64,000 nucleotides of DNA from Tetrapyrgos nigripes (taxonomy: Eukaryota; Basidiomycota; Agaricomycetes; Agaricales; Campanellaceae). Every line of letters begins with the position of its first letter. Position 1 is the stretch's first letter. The position numbers and the translations under genes were made by a program. The notes under the pieces were generated by a model. That model made no database searches and was not told where the DNA came from. It saw nothing but the letters and a program-made list of their open reading frames with translations. Of the stretch, positions 23,485 to 35,900 are shown in pieces. The DNA is taken from the NCBI GenBank assembly GCA_013368315.1, contig JAACJM010000125.1, positions 186,001 to 250,000 of the forward strand. The letters are read 5' to 3'.

Positions 23485-23921
23485 AGACGATGTAGTAACA
23501 ACTAGCCCTACAATAATCTGCCAGAATTCGTAGTGAATGTAAAATAAACTTACAAGCTCCTGGTTTCAAACGAATGTATTGGACTGTCTGACCATGGAAT
23601 TCAATGAGAACAATGATGCTGATGAAGAGAGAGGAACATACCAGCGTCTTCTTTGTTGATGTTGGTCATGTTGCAAATGATACAATGTATGATACAACGT
23701 GAAAAGACGTCAAGTCCAATGACTATCACATGCCTGTAGAGTGGCAGTCCGAGAAGTACTGAGTACGGCAGGTGAAGTGAAGGCGTAATGGCAAGTAAAA
23801 GCCAGCAGTTCACCAGCATTTTGAGTCCTTGTTCAGAGGCAGAATGGATGAGCTCTTGTGTATCGTCTACACAAGTTATAGCTTATTTAATTAAGGAGTA
23901 GCTAGTTATATCCAGTAACAA

Positions 23922-24348
23922 TGCTCCCCCGAGGAATTTGTGATGTTAAACAAGCTATTGAAAAAGTCAGAAGAACTGAGGGTGGTAAAAGAGTCATCAA
24001 TTACTTTAACTACAACCTATCTACATCTTTCATGCCTCGACAAAAACTATACCACACCAAAAGCGAAATTCTTCTCACCAACAGAAGCAAGAGTGCTAGA
24101 CACTATAAAAAGTATGTATCTCTCTATTTCAGGCTGGGAAATCCATCTCGCTACTACAGACCCAGAGTAACGAGATTTTGGGGGAAGTAGGATACACTTT
24201 GGAGTATAAGGAGGTTGATCGGCTTACACAGGACTTATTGAGGTTATTGAGAAGCGTGGAGGATATTGGTTGTTCTGCAATGCTCGGCAAGCAGGAACTA
24301 GTCTCCTTACACAATCGGGGTCATCTACAATACCAGCTCGATGTATAA
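23922..24348 (+). CDS. Small hypothetical gene, exon structure uncertain
   Basis: From the ATG at 23921 or the in-phase codons around 23940 the sequence is open. A clear C-terminal exon starts near 24133 (AGKSISLLQTQSNEILGEVG...GHLQYQLDV, stop TAA) and is helical and Leu-rich. GTATGT...TTTCAG just before it is only 21 bp, too short for an intron, so the true donor lies further upstream, perhaps at 24092. An upstream frame (EEFVMLNKLLKKSEELR) looks like part of a coiled coil. No family was recognised. It is head-to-head with the RNase H1-N gene (about 440 bp apart), so a shared promoter is possible. Confidence 0.4.
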
Positions 24349-24432
24349 CACTGTAAAAATGCATATGATCATATTTTTGTACATAAAATAGTTCATGCAT
24401 GGCAAGATAGACAGAATCTATAAGTAATTGTT

Positions 24433-24827
24433 CTATGTAGTAGTGTCATCCTTTTTATCAGCTGTATCTGCACTAGCGAGATACTTAAAGAGAGGTCTGA
24501 CTTGTTCTTCAAGTGAACTGTAGGGAAAAGTACATAAGTAGCCATGGGCGAGAGCAAAAAGCCAGCGCAAGCATACCTATCTTCCTTACCGTCCCTTTCC
24601 AAGGCAATCTTTTTGGCAATACTTTCTTCTGCATCATCAGAGTATAACAAATCTTGTAGTCCCCCAGGCACCTGCATTCCAGCAGATTCGAAATATTCTT
24701 TAATAAGTCGAGCATCCTCACTCGCATCAAGTTCCGCTGCCAATCTAGCCTGTTCCTCATCTACTCCCCTCTGCTTTTCAGTCTTCTTCACTTGATACTG
24801 CTCCTCTGCCAATGTGCTGGAAGACAT
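24433..24827 (-). CDS. Small charged protein, two exons, 111 residues
   Basis: The exons are complement(24577-24827, 24433-24517), with a 59-bp intron (24518-24576) that has GTATGC and CAG ends. The protein begins MSSSTLAEEQYQVKK, continues with a Glu/Ala-rich predicted helix (EEQARLAAELDASEDARLI), then GMQVPGGLQDLLYSDD, and ends DTADKKDDTTT (TAG). No membrane segment or signal peptide is visible and no family is recognised. It is intact and in phase across the splice. It lies head-to-head with the KDZ transposase gene, 150-280 bp from the likely starts of that gene, so the two could share a promoter. Confidence 0.6.
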
Positions 24828-24975
24828 GGAACGGTTGATGGATGGTATTTAGATTCAAGAGGAACTCAAAGTGTAAATTGATGTGAGATGTTGAAACGTT
24901 GAATGAAAATCAACGTAACGTTGAGGTTTTGATGTCTACATGAGGCATTGAAACATTAAAATTTTTGAAGTCGAC

Positions 24976-27900
24976 ATGAGCCTCAATCATACTAGCTGCT
25001 CTGGGGATATCGGTAGCCTGGGAATATCCAATTTTGGTAGCTATCCAAGATTCCTAAAACCTGGTTCCCAATATGCCTGTAGTGAAGACTATTCGTCTTC
25101 ATCATGCTCAGAGGTTTACTCCAGGGTCGAAGCCAAGGTCGAGGTCAAGGTCAAGGCCGTCCTCCAAACTTGAAGCACAGTTATCAAGACCGAGTTGAAG
25201 ACTGGGAGGATTATGATACTTTCAACACTCGAAGCTCCCAGCTAGGTTCATGTGGCCAAGTAATTACTGCTCCTCATTCTCCTCAAAAAGGTACATCTTG
25301 GACACCAACAAGAAGTACATGGGGCCCTCAAGATGACGATACTCTTGCACTAGAGGAGAATGATCTGTGGATTGATGCTGAGGTGGATAGGGAGGTATTT
25401 GACATTGTATGGGACAAGGTCATTAATGTTGAGTTACCAAAAAAGAGACAAACCAAAGTCTTGGTACGTGCTCAGCCCTTTCTATTGTGTTTTTGTGTTT
25501 TTGTGTTAAGGGAGTACTTATATTGGCCTACAGCAATGTGTGAACTTGGTATGGAAGGAAAAATATCGACAGCAGTACCTGGACAAGATCGTTCGCTGGG
25601 ATGGACGAGGAGATGCAAGAGAGCAGAAGTCCTGTATGGATTGCCTTGCTCGTAAGAGGGATCCAGCAATAGAGGGGAAAATACAATGTATAGACTGTAT
25701 CATACCAGATCTCACCTGTGTGGCATGCTGTGTACATCAGCACTCACGCAATCCATTTCATCGTGTCTTGGTGAGTTTCAGTTCACTTCTGGTCCCACAT
25801 TTCAATTTTAATTTTGAAAAATGTAGAAGTGGAATGGCACACATTTTGAGAAGACCAGCCTGGCAAAACTAGGGCTTACACTCCAACTTGGTCACCTTGG
25901 GATGTATTGCTGCCATTCGAAAAATGCTCACTCAAACTTGCGTATTCTTCACACTAATGGGATTCATGAGGTCAATGTATTATTTTGTAACTGCCCTCAC
26001 ACATCTCCCCCTGCTGTTCAACTCCTCCATCGGGGTATCTACCCATCAACACATGACATCCCAAAGACAGCAGCCACTTTTCCTTTACTCAATCTCCTTC
26101 ATCACCTTGCCATCACACCAAAAGGATCTAACTATGATTTCTACCGTACACTCGAACGACTGACTGATAACACTGGTCTTGAAATCCCTAAGTCTTGTTA
26201 TCGTCCTCTCAAGCATATGACACATCAGTGGCGACACTTAAAACTTTTAAAGCGAGGAGGTCGTGCTCATGACCCTGATCCGATGCGTGTTGCGAACACT
26301 CATGATGGTGAACTAGCTGTTCGCTGCCCATCATGTCCGTATCCTGGTATTAATGCTCCAAAGGAGTTAATGGAGATCCCAATGGAATTACGGTAAGTGT
26401 TCACTACAGATTCAGGTGCTTTTCTATACTTACTGTTTTGATGACAGGTTTCTGTATCGTGTCATGTTGGTAATGGATGCCAATTTCAAGCTAAAAAATC
26501 AGCTTGTCTCTTCATACTCACGAGATCCTGGTTTTGGTATTGGATGGTCTTATTTCGTGCCAAGGATTGAATATGAGCAGCATCTATTAGAAAATGTTCA
26601 TGAGGATGAGGTGTGTCATTTTTATTTTGCAGGTGTATTACATCCTAATTATTCCAGTGAAGATTAGTACCTGTGTCGGTTTTGCGGCATTAGCAAAAGC
26701 TGCAACTCAATTTTCACGAGGATTGCGTTGTACGGGAGTGGGCAGCGTTTCGTGCATCAGATCTGAGATGTTGATGCCGAATGGGACTGGAAATATACAA
26801 AAAGGGGAAAGGTCAGTCAAAGAGTGCCTGATACATAAATTTTCACTCAATCTAGTGTCATTAGATACACCACTATGGACTATATCTTTGTTTATTCATT
26901 GAAGACATTTACTATGATACTGTGCCTGCTCATAAGCTACAACATCGCATGTCAGTGGTTCGTGAATCTTTTCAAGAGGATTAAGGATCGGTGGCCCCCA
27001 GAAATTATATCCACACTTGAAGAGTCTTTGGTGGACCCTGCTGTTGGTAAATTTCATGAGCCAGCACATATCCAGGTCAAACACGAAATGTTTTCTTTCA
27101 ATTTGATTAAAGTAGTTGTTAATAGCGACAGTGAAGGTTCTGAGCGGATCTGGGCTGCCCACAATGCGGTTGGGTACAGCACAAAGCCCATGGGACCCGG
27201 AACTCACCAGGATATCATTGACGACCATTTCGCAGCTTGGAATTGGTCAAAGGTCATCTCCATGGGTCAGTGAATTGATTGATTTATTCTGAGTGTAATT
27301 AATGCTGATATACTTACTACAGGGAATACATTAATCAGGAAGTATAAGGTTGCGATTGCTGAACGAAATGTCCAGAATGAAGCCCATGATGGCTGGACTG
27401 CTCAGCTTCCAAAGGAATTGATGGATCAGTGGGAGATTTTATGCGAGACATGGGAGAATGCCCCCTTCCCAAAAGTGGAGGTCGAAAATCCCTTCACTAT
27501 TGTTAATGAGTGTGAGTAGGTGGCACTATAAGTCAATTGAGATGCCACTAACTAATTTGCAATACAGTTATGGGTGAAGAAGAAGCGTTACTAGAACTTG
27601 AGGCAGAAGACGAGGTTCGCAGAAGTAACGGAGGTGCTAGGTGGAACGTCATTTCCGCTGCTGGATTTATTGCAATGGGTTTAGAGCTGGAGCAGCTTTG
27701 GTAAGTCAATGAGTCTATTAAGTGGCATGTTTGCGACTGACCTTTGAATAGTGGCGATCTTTGAGAACTTGTCAAAAAGTCTCATGCCACGCAACACAGT
27801 CGTTCAAGCGGAAGACATCAAGATCATCAAATCGCCACTGTAGAGGAGCAGAGGATCCTGTTAGAACAGAAACTGGGATCATATGAACGTCTGAGAGCAA

Positions 27901-28973
27901 TTTATATGCCGGGTCTGCTCCAAATGCTAATAGATGAGGAGGAGGAGTTAGTAACTAATCTGGAGGATGTTAAACTTTGGCTGCCGTCTTGGATTCCGGC
28001 CCATCTTCGGCAGTCTGTCTGTATAGAAGGTTGGCTGGAGATTGAGGAGCGATTGCGTACAGCGCAATGTGGCGATGCAATTCAGTCTCTGCAGCACACT
28101 CTTCAGGTCAAGAGTCGCATGGTCCTTTTCAAGAATGCGAACGTTGCGGGGCAATGACAAGGGCTACGATCTCATGCAATAATTGACAGAGTTCGTGAAA
28201 GGGCAAAGAAGAGTGCAAATCGTTATCGTCTTGCAAGAGAGGCCAAGAAGAGGCTCGTGGGACAGGGAGAGTGGGAGAAAGAGTTGCCCGAATTGAAAGA
28301 TGAAGATGTCCGATCATATTGAGACCAAGCTCGGTTCAAGAAAGGGGCAGGTAGGAGGGGAATTAATGAAGATAGCTGGGAGCCAGAAGAACCAGAGGTG
28401 GGGCAAGGTGAAACTGAGGGTGAAAATGGGAATGAGATTTTGCTGTGGACAGAGGTACGGTCTGAACGCCATGTTACATGGCGAGAAGACATTCCTCGAG
28501 ACAGTACAGGGGAAACTCACAGACAGACGTCCTGGATTTGGACGTCTGGACCCGGGTTAAGTCTGAGTGATGGCGCTGATGAGGGGAATCAGGTTTGCCG
28601 TTCTGAGTGGTGTAGGAGTCGGGCACGGGCAAAACGAGCAACAGAGGAGGTTATGCTCCTGAAAGAGGAGATGTGGAGGACAGTCAAGTACCTGGAGTGG
28701 AAGGAAAAACAGTGGAAGGAATCTGAGGACAAGAGAAACCAAGAGGAGGGAATTGAGGCTGGGGTCTTAGAGGGACTGTCTGCCTATGCTTCAAAGCAGG
28801 CCAGTCTCTATCGTTGTCTTGCTATTGGATTTCACTCAATCTGGATGCAACCCCTCTCAATGGTAAATATTGCAGAAGCAGGAGAGGATAGTGATAGTGA
28901 TACTGAGGAGGAGAAGGAAGATAATGATGGGGCAGATGAGGTGGAGATTATACAAGGGGATGGGGGGGAGTAG
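24976..28973 (+). pseudogene. KDZ transposase, CxC2-type, nearly intact
   Basis: Exons are about 25104-25463 (start uncertain, Arg/Gly-rich), 25534-25770, 25827-26392, 26448-26610, 26663-26811, 26865-27265, 27323-27511, 27568-27700 and 27752-28973. Exons 2-9 total 1020 codons in perfect phase. The CxC2 cysteine cluster is in exon 2 (EQKSCMDCLARK, CIDCIIPDLTCVACC, HSRNPFHRV). Exon 3 has RILHTNGIHEVNVLFCNC. The catalytic core follows: VMLVMDANFKLK, STCVGFAAL, SYNIACQWF, SEGSERIWAAHN, GPGTHQDIIDDH. A Lys/Glu-rich C-terminal region is next. Three TGAs (27762, 28155 and 28320) interrupt exon 9, each where Arg is expected. The core YDIACQ acid is Asn here (AAC at 26941-26943). No terminal inverted repeats were found. 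It is probably inactive. Confidence 0.85.
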
Positions 28974-29119
28974 GGTTGATAGGGAGGGCCAATTATCAAG
29001 GTGATTTCTTAGATTTGTTCTGTACTATCTGTATAGTGTATTTTCCCTATATTTTACGGATTTCTTTTGGTGATCTTTCCTCTAATTAGTTGAAATTCCG
29101 ATTATTTTAATTTTCGGAA

Positions 29120-30125
29120 ATACAGCACAATCTGTACCAATCGAGAGGCTGGAACTGAAGCCGCCATGCACTGTCTAAATAATATTTGTTTTCCTGTATT
29201 TATCGGTGATTATTGTGCAGATTTCACCTGACGCTGTTTCCTGCATGATCACTGCCGCCACTCTTCTAAATAAGTACTTTCTGAATAGGAAGGCGGGATG
29301 AGGTGGGATGAGGTGAAGGGCTGTACTATCCTGTTCTGGCTTAGCCTGTATTTCGATGCCACTGTTCTCCTGCCTAATTTGACTGAGCCCCTATTTTTAT
29401 AAGCCATGGGACAATAGCCACAGGACAATTTTTGGGCATGTATGACAATATGTATCAAATCAGGGACTCTAATGAAGGCTGCTATGCACTATCTGAATGA
29501 TATATTTTTTTCCTGTATTTTATTGGAATTTTTCATGCGAATTTATGGCCAACGCTGTTCCGTATGTGATTGCTGCAGCTGACAATGAGCAGAGGTCTGC
29601 TGACAGTGACGCAGCAACAATATGTTCCCTAGAGCAACTCAGCATTGAATAAGAAGGTGGGTACCGTCCTAATTTGGCTTAGTGTCTATTTTCACACCAC
29701 CTGAGGTCCTGCCTTAATTTGACTGAGCCCCTATCTCTTTATGCCACCTGATGCTTTTTAGGCATGCACAGGACAGTATATATCAATTGAGGGATTCTAA
29801 CAGAAGCCATTATGGACAATCCGAATGATTCATTTTTCCCTGTATTTGATTGAATTTTTTTGGGCGGATTTTGGCCAACACTATTGCCATGCGTGATCAC
29901 TGCCACTGACAATGAGCAGAGGTTTGCCAAGTGACGACAGGTGTACTGGAGTAATTTGACATTTGCCAATGTTCCAAATAAGCCTGGATTTTTGCTACTG
30001 GAGTCCCCTGCCTAATTTGGCTTAGCATGTATTTCTCTGAGCCACCCGACTGCCCTATCTGATTTGGCTTAGCTTGTTCTTCTCAGCCACCCAATCTGTG
30101 CCTAATTTGGTTTAGTTTATATTTG
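29120..30125. repeat. ~320-340-bp tandem repeat, three units
   Basis: Units start near GAAGCCGCCATGCAC (29157), GAAGGCTGCTATGCAC (29474) and GAAGCCATTATGGAC (29813). They share TTCCTGTATTT, GGCCAACRCTRTT, GATCACTGC, GACAATGAGCAGAGG, GCCTAATTTGRCT and GAGCCCCTAT blocks. The third unit ends in short GCCTAATTTGGCTTAG-type subrepeats. They lie immediately 3' of the KDZ gene and may derive from its 3' region. No coding capacity. Confidence 0.85.
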
Positions 30126-30239
30126 CTAAGCAAATGCATAAGCATGCCGCAGGCCCGTTATAAGCCAGGTAGAGGTGTAGTTAATTTCAGCTTTGTGATA
30201 GATCAAGCCAGATATAGGGTAGAGTGAATTTTCGCTCTG

Positions 30240-31436
30240 TGATGCATCAAAATGCAAAAGTGTACTTTTTGATGCATCAGAACAGCAGATACAAGTGGTC
30301 CACATCGTTCTGGGAGACTGCGTCCTTCCAAAGCACATAGGACAACGGGAGCACAGATACTCAGAAGCCTGAGGCTTTTCCCTGCATTTCTGAGCACCAA
30401 TGCTTGCAGCTCTTCGACGAGATGTTGATCCCTGGGGAGACTCAGCTCGTTTTCGCTTCCCAAAAGCCCAGTTAGGTCAGTTAGTGTCGTCTTGCGCTCC
30501 ACACTCCTCCTCCTCAGTGCAGGCATCCTCTCCATTACTGGCCACTGTCTCATCGGGACCATCTTCAATTTGACAGAGATTGTCACTGGTTATCTCAATG
30601 TGAGCCTTCCAGTGCTGTGTTGTTGCATTTTGTAAGCTGTTAAACCACTGTAACACATTGGCAAAATGTCTTCTAAGTGTATCCTACCAGCGAACTCTTA
30701 GCATAATCTCAGGATGAGATACATACCGATCACTCACTGTCCCTTGAAGACAATAATTCTGGGCTCCCAGGAAATCCTCCAATGTGTGACACCAAGCAGT
30801 GTGATTCGGAGCAATTCGTAGGAACAATCTGGTTACAAAGTCCAACATCCTAATGTCTACCACCAGAGATGGTCACAATGGTGCACAAGGAAACAGTCCA
30901 CTCTTCACCAACTGCTCGGCGACATGTGTCCGACTGTGGCAAGTGCAGGAATGGACCATGATTATCTCCAAACCTGGGATACTGTTAGCTTGGTTCATTA
31001 TCACATGCCCTGAGTAAGACTCACAGTTGGAGCGTACTATGCTAATGGAAAGCTCCAGACCCCCTGAGTAGTCACAGCGAGCATCCAACTTCAGGGTTGG
31101 CTCAAGATGTAGACTCTCTGTCTCCTCCAGTAGTTCCATGTATAGTACCAACAGATTTGGTATCACTTCACCCATCCACTTCTTCGCCTGGTCTGCCTTC
31201 TTCTGCCTGCTTCCTTTAACCAGTGATTCATGGCCTATCCTGTTCCCCAACCCTCTCTCAACAACCATGATAATGGTGTTGGCGTTTCCATCCTCCCCTC
31301 TGGGTAGAGGTCCACCCGTTGATTCAGTGCCGAACTGATCAGCTACAGGATAGTCACTGTTCAGACCTGCCTGACCTTGTATTATCAGTAACAAAGGGTC
31401 CTGCATTAAAGCTTCATCCCGAGGCAGAAGAACCAA
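30240..31436 (-). pseudogene. KDZ transposase, CxC1-type, N-terminal fragment
   Basis: A 187-codon minus frame (31436 to 30873) contains KKWMGEVIPNLLVLYMELL and ends with CTCHSRTHVAEQLVKSGLFP. This is followed, after a TGA at 30873-30875, by VVDIRMLDFVTRLF and RIAPNHTAWCHTLEDFL in the same frame. These are the Cys-rich N-terminal part of CxC1-type KDZ transposases (C-x-C...QL...GLFP...AVDIR...NHTAWC...LE.FL). Further left, a Glu-rich linker (30586-30400) leads to YLCSRCPMCFG in a shifted frame, after which homology stops. The catalytic half is missing. It is a separate copy from the 15-17.6 kb half. Confidence 0.75.
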
Positions 31437-31724
31437 TCATCTGAGGCCTTGGTGTTTGTGTTTCCCTGGAAGGTAGTCGGTCGGTAAGAACTTTGGACAT
31501 GAACTTCGAACAAGATGCCATAGAGCTAGGCTAAGTGCTGGTAGATGATGGTATGGGTCGACGAGTCAGACCGATAGCTCCACCAGTGAAACCAACATTT
31601 CCCAAAACGGCCTTCATAGCATTGGGCTAAAAATCATTGTTCTCCCAGATTTTACCACCAGCCCAGCTGTTCCACACCTCTCCCTCCAACAATGTTGTCC
31701 AACTAGCCTACTCGTCCAACCCCC

Positions 31725-32410
31725 ATGCCTCCAATACATAGCCAAGCTCACCCAAAACCCATACACCCTTTGAAAGAAGTGAATGATGACTTCATCTGCG
31801 ACCTTGCCCAGAATCCACTTGTTCTTGACCACCCATATCTATTGGCTGAAACCAAGTTGGCAAAAGCTGCCTTTGCCATCCTCCTCTACCTCAACCCCGA
31901 CATGGAGGAGGATCTCGTCATATGTCCCAACCCTTCCCTCAACACGCCTTCTCATTTCATGTCTGGCCGAGTGGGGATCTGGTTGTGAAGTGCCCTCAAT
32001 GCGATGTTTCCAAACGTTGTCTGACCATGGATATCTGTGAGTGTCTTCATCTACAAACTGCTCTGACTTGCTTCTGTAGTCATCATGCTAACTACATCAA
32101 ATATCTTTGCCTCAAGCCTCAAATCAAGGACTTGATATGGCAAGTCATAGCTAGGGCCAAATTGGGTCAGTTTCTCGTGGCCACCATTATGACAGAGATA
32201 TTTCGCTCACTGTTCTTGATCTCAGAACAACCCACTGGCATCGGTACTCTCAATGATCCCATCTCTCTCAACACATAGTCTAAGTCTGCTAGATAGACCT
32301 CAATGAACTAGATATTATGACTTGCTCAATGTGACTTTACTTAACATCCTACACTTTCCTACTTGTCTACAACCTCTGTATTTTAACATCATTTCAGACC
32401 ATCTTCGTGA
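31725..32410 (+). pseudogene. Cys-motif family copy 1
   Basis: An unrecognised family that occurs five times in this window. Copy 1 reads EVNDDFICDLAQNPLV, then KAAFAILLYLNPDMEEDL, then VICPN. A frameshift near 31930 leads to FSFHVWPSGDLVVKCPQCDV, and a later segment has ALTCFCSHHANYIKYL. It aligns with copy 5 over F-x-I-x-L-x-x-N-P-x-x-E-x-x-LVICPN and the C-x-x-C-D-V motif. Near its 3' end (about 32385) a dispersed motif reads TTTTAACATCATTTCAGACC. No known domain was recognised. The C-x-x-C pair plus paired His could bind a metal, which is inference only. Confidence 0.5.
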
Positions 32411-32756
32411 CTATGCACACTCCATTCTGTCTCCCAAAAAAATCTTTATTCTCCAAAAATATTTACATTACAATGCATGAAACTCCATAGATTTCATGAA
32501 CAAACCCGTTTGCCCCTTCTGGAGTTGACACATCGTTCCTCCAAGGAACGGACTACAACGCCTCTAGCTAGCTTCCATAAACAAACTGCCCTATTCCACT
32601 CAATTCTCCCTTCTGTTGTTTAATTTCCTTACACCCTGATATTACCATGGCTCCCCTCCATATAAAAACCATCTAGCATTCTGCCTGTTCTCTTCATCCA
32701 CAATCACATCCATTTGTCCACCCATACCACCACTTTCTTCATCCATCTCATTGCCC

Positions 32757-33200
32757 CATGCCTAACCATGCTCCCGACTCTTTCCACAGCGTGAAACAGA
32801 GACTCTGCACCTTCACATCTCAACTGCACCCTCCTCCAGGCATCTCTATCACTGTCAGTAGCCCATACACCGATTTCACCACCAAGCTGGCTGATGACCA
32901 CAAGGTCAGGCTGGAGTTGTTCTTCCAACTCCACCCACGCATCCGATTCAGCATTCTGTGCAATCATGCCCACAACAATGACCCATTTGATGTAGAGGAC
33001 TACCTGATCCATCCTTCCACTGATGAACATCAAACATGACAATCGTTGTGCATACCACACGCTCTCCATTGACTGCAATGGCAGCCTGAACATTACATGT
33101 CCCAATAATTTCCTCGAACACGCTAATTGCGAAGAAACCTTGGATTTGGATGATGATGAGCACTTCATCTTCAAATGTGCCCTTATGAAATGGCATCATG
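32757..33200 (+). pseudogene. Cys-motif family copy 2
   Basis: A 93-codon frame (32758-33039) contains LELFFQLHPRIRFSILC, equivalent to the F-x-I-x-L-x-x-N-P segment of copy 1. After a frame change near 33030 comes HTLSIDCNGSLNITCPNNF and then LDDDEHFIFKCALMKWHH. The C-x-x-C-D-V site is altered to CPNN. It is decayed. Confidence 0.45.
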
Positions 33201-33649
33201 TGCATGTATGTGATATTATCTCCCTCTCATCTTGCCTTGCATTTCTGACATGGTCATTTTTCAGAGGAATCTTGTTGCCAAGTTGCCTGCCCATAGACAC
33301 TAAGACTGTTGCAGTCAGAGTAATTTTTTGGTGCCATTGCTGCGCTGTAGAACTGTTAGATACACTATCTTGTCATGTAGAAAGTTACAATTTTACTGAA
33401 CCAAATCTGGATGTTGTTGTTTTGCTGCCAACTTGTCTCCTTATTGAAGTTGGAGTAGTTCCATTAACACCATTGCTACCTTGTTGAGCTGTTAGATAGG
33501 CAATCATATAAAAAGTTAGAGTCTTACCGAGCCAAATCTGAATACATTGATTTCGACCTTTTTGCCAACAGGAGGTGCGAATCCTTTGGTTATGTTAGCT
33601 CATCATTGGAACACCAGTAGAAAGCCACAGAAATCTCACACACGATGCC

Positions 33650-34250
33650 TTGGTCCTAATATATCCAGTGTTGTTGAAGCTCCCAGCACACATGTCTTTC
33701 AACCCCAATGAAATACCCTCTCTCTACCACATTCCCTATAACGAGATTCCTTTCCACATCTTGAGTGTTATACCTCACTTCAATAGAGTGTGTGTCATAA
33801 TTGCTTTTGCACTCATCCCTTGGTATCAATGGCAGGAGTGGTGCCCGTCTCCATCCATGTTCTTTCTTTTGATCGTTCTTTGCGGCGACCAACTGCCTAT
33901 TGCTCTCATTGCAATGTCGAGGATCCTCACTACTAGTGCCTTCTGGATCACCACATCAATGCCTATTGGTGGTGGTTGAGAAATGGAGAACCTGGTGCGT
34001 AATAAGAGACCAGCTACTTCTTTCAAGCTTGCAGTACTTACCTGTTCATTGCCCAGAGGACTACATGGTTCCACCCTAGAACAGAACTCTGCTTCTGAGA
34101 AATCTTCTGAAAACTCTTCTGACACTAGTAAAAAAATTTCTCTTCACTCACTGCTACTACTCCTCTTCACTAAACCTCCAAACCTTCCAGAGCCAGATCT
34201 AGAAAGAATTCACGACTACTCCACCAGCCCCTCCAGGCTGCCATAGTTTA
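33650..34250 (+). pseudogene. Cys-motif family copy 3
   Basis: Frames here read VCVIIAFALIPWYQWQEWCP, then in a shifted frame RRPTAYCSHCNVEDPHY, a stop, and LLDHHINAYWWWLRNGEPG. Copy 4 has the same order of motifs (IPWY, TAYC-x-x-CNV, LDHHI-x-AY). The 3' part (33983-34246) is Ser-rich and ends at SPSRLP. It is followed at once by the dispersed motif (CATAGTTTAAGGTCGTTGCA, 34243-34262). Confidence 0.45.
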
Positions 34251-35079
34251 AGGTCGTTGCAGACCCCTCACTCATTTGGCTATGGCCCAATAATCTCACT
34301 GTCATTGTAATAAATAAGTACTGTACAAGAGTCAAAAATTAAATGCCTGTGTGTGCTAAGGCTACAACGTATGAAAAGATATTTCAGAATACTAGTTTAA
34401 TGTCGTTCCAGATGACCACAAACATTCCAGATCCTGACTCCCGACTCCTGACTCTCAATACCCGATACCCACTCTCCTGACACTCTGAGAATAGTAGGGC
34501 CTTGCCATGAAGTGACTCATCTCTGTCAATTGCAAACTCATGTTCTTCAAATCCCACAGTTGGGCTTGCTTGCAGAGGTTCCATTGAGTAATGTCCTTGT
34601 CTTTTCTCAAATGTCTTTGGTTCTCAGATAAGGAAATCACACAGGCATTGCAACAACCGCCTCTGTCCATTCCGATATCATGTCCTTCAAATCCCACAGT
34701 TGACATTCCTTGGCTCCATTTCCTATTTGGACAACAATAGATACCTGCTCTGTTACTCCGTTGGTCAAATACTTCGTCTTCTGCAAATTGACATACTCAC
34801 CATGCATCCTCAGGCTCACTGCCCTCATTCCCCAATCTGGACAATAATAGAACCCTGTTCCGTTACTCTGTTAGTAAAACTACATTGTCATCCCCAAACT
34901 GACTTACCTCAACAAAACCACTCCCTTATTGCTACCATGTCGGGGCAACAATAGATACCTGTCCATTACTCAGCTAAGTCCTCATCTTCCACAAGTTGAA
35001 ATACTCAGCAAGACACCTTGAGCCAGGTATCCTCTTCGCTGCCTTCAATCCTTCCTCGCTACCAAGTCCTGGACCCACA
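34251..35079. repeat. Inter-copy region with short tandem similarity
   Basis: A second copy of the dispersed motif occurs near 34394 (CTAGTTTAATGTCGTTCCAG). Similar blocks recur here: CAAATCCCACAGTTG at 34548 and 34689, and GGACAACAATAGATACCTG-like text near 34730, 34845 and 34945. This indicates about 100-140-bp repeats. No gene is supported. Confidence 0.45.
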
Positions 35080-35900
35080 CCTACACCCTCGCCCCTCCTA
35101 TTTACAGAACCAGTCCTGACGATATTCCTGTATTTGTAGACCACTCCCAGTCCCATTTCCATCGCATTTGCACTATGATCGCCATGAATGTTATTCCATG
35201 GTACTAAGATCGCGACTGGTGTCATTTTCCCCCATTTGGTTCCCTATGCTACCATGTCCTCACTTGGTCTCCTGAACAACAACGAGTCACTGCATATTGT
35301 ATGCGCTGCAACGTCGACAAAGAACTTGAAGTTGGAGATGATTACCAGCTGTTCCTAGACCATCACATTGCAGCTTACAGACACTGGCTTGAGGAAGGAA
35401 AACCTGGTGAGTAATTCCATCATTTCTCTGTTTGATTTTGGACTGAGTCTTAGCATTATAGATGGCTATGTCGTCCCATGAATGGTGTATGATTGCAAGA
35501 CAGAGGTTTTTCGATCTCCCATTCCCCCTCCTTCCAATGAGGTACCTGAACCACCTGGACATTAGATTCAGAGAATCTGGCAGTTGTGCAACAGTATGTT
35601 ATTGAAGTTCTGGAACAACATGATCACTCACTTACTGTGCCACCTCACAGATGAACGCCTGAGTTTGATGGGTCAGTTACCACATTGTTTCACCAAACAG
35701 TTAACCCACCCAACCTTTGCAGTCCAAGGCCAGGTACACCCTAGTTGAAGACTCATTTCACAGCATCCGAGGACAACTAGGTATGTCGTTGAGTTGTCAG
35801 TTACATGTGCTAATATGCTCACTTACCCAGTACATTAGTTCAACATGGTTTGGCACTCTTTCACCCCAGGACATAGTTTAACGTCGTTTCAGACCCTTTC
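35080..35900 (+). pseudogene. Cys-motif family copy 4
   Basis: The best-preserved copy of the C-terminal part reads ICTMIAMNVIPWY, a stop, DRDWCHFPP, then QQRVTAYCMRCNV, GDDYQLFLDHHIAAYRHWLE and EGKPG. This is followed by a plausible 56-bp intron (GTGAGT...TTATAG, 35409-35461 region). The dispersed motif closes the locus at 35876 (ATAGTTTAACGTCGTTTCAG). There is at least one stop. The family is unidentified. Confidence 0.5.

Noticed and set aside
27762..28322. Recoding of TGA (selenocysteine or reassigned code) in the KDZ gene
   Set aside because: The Spt5-like and seven-exon genes appear to end at TGA, no SECIS-like element was identified, and CpG decay of CGA explains the sites and the core Asp-to-Asn change more simply.
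24840..29120. Terminal inverted repeats of the CxC2 KDZ element
   Set aside because: I compared the flanks by eye and found no convincing inverted pair or 8-bp duplication.
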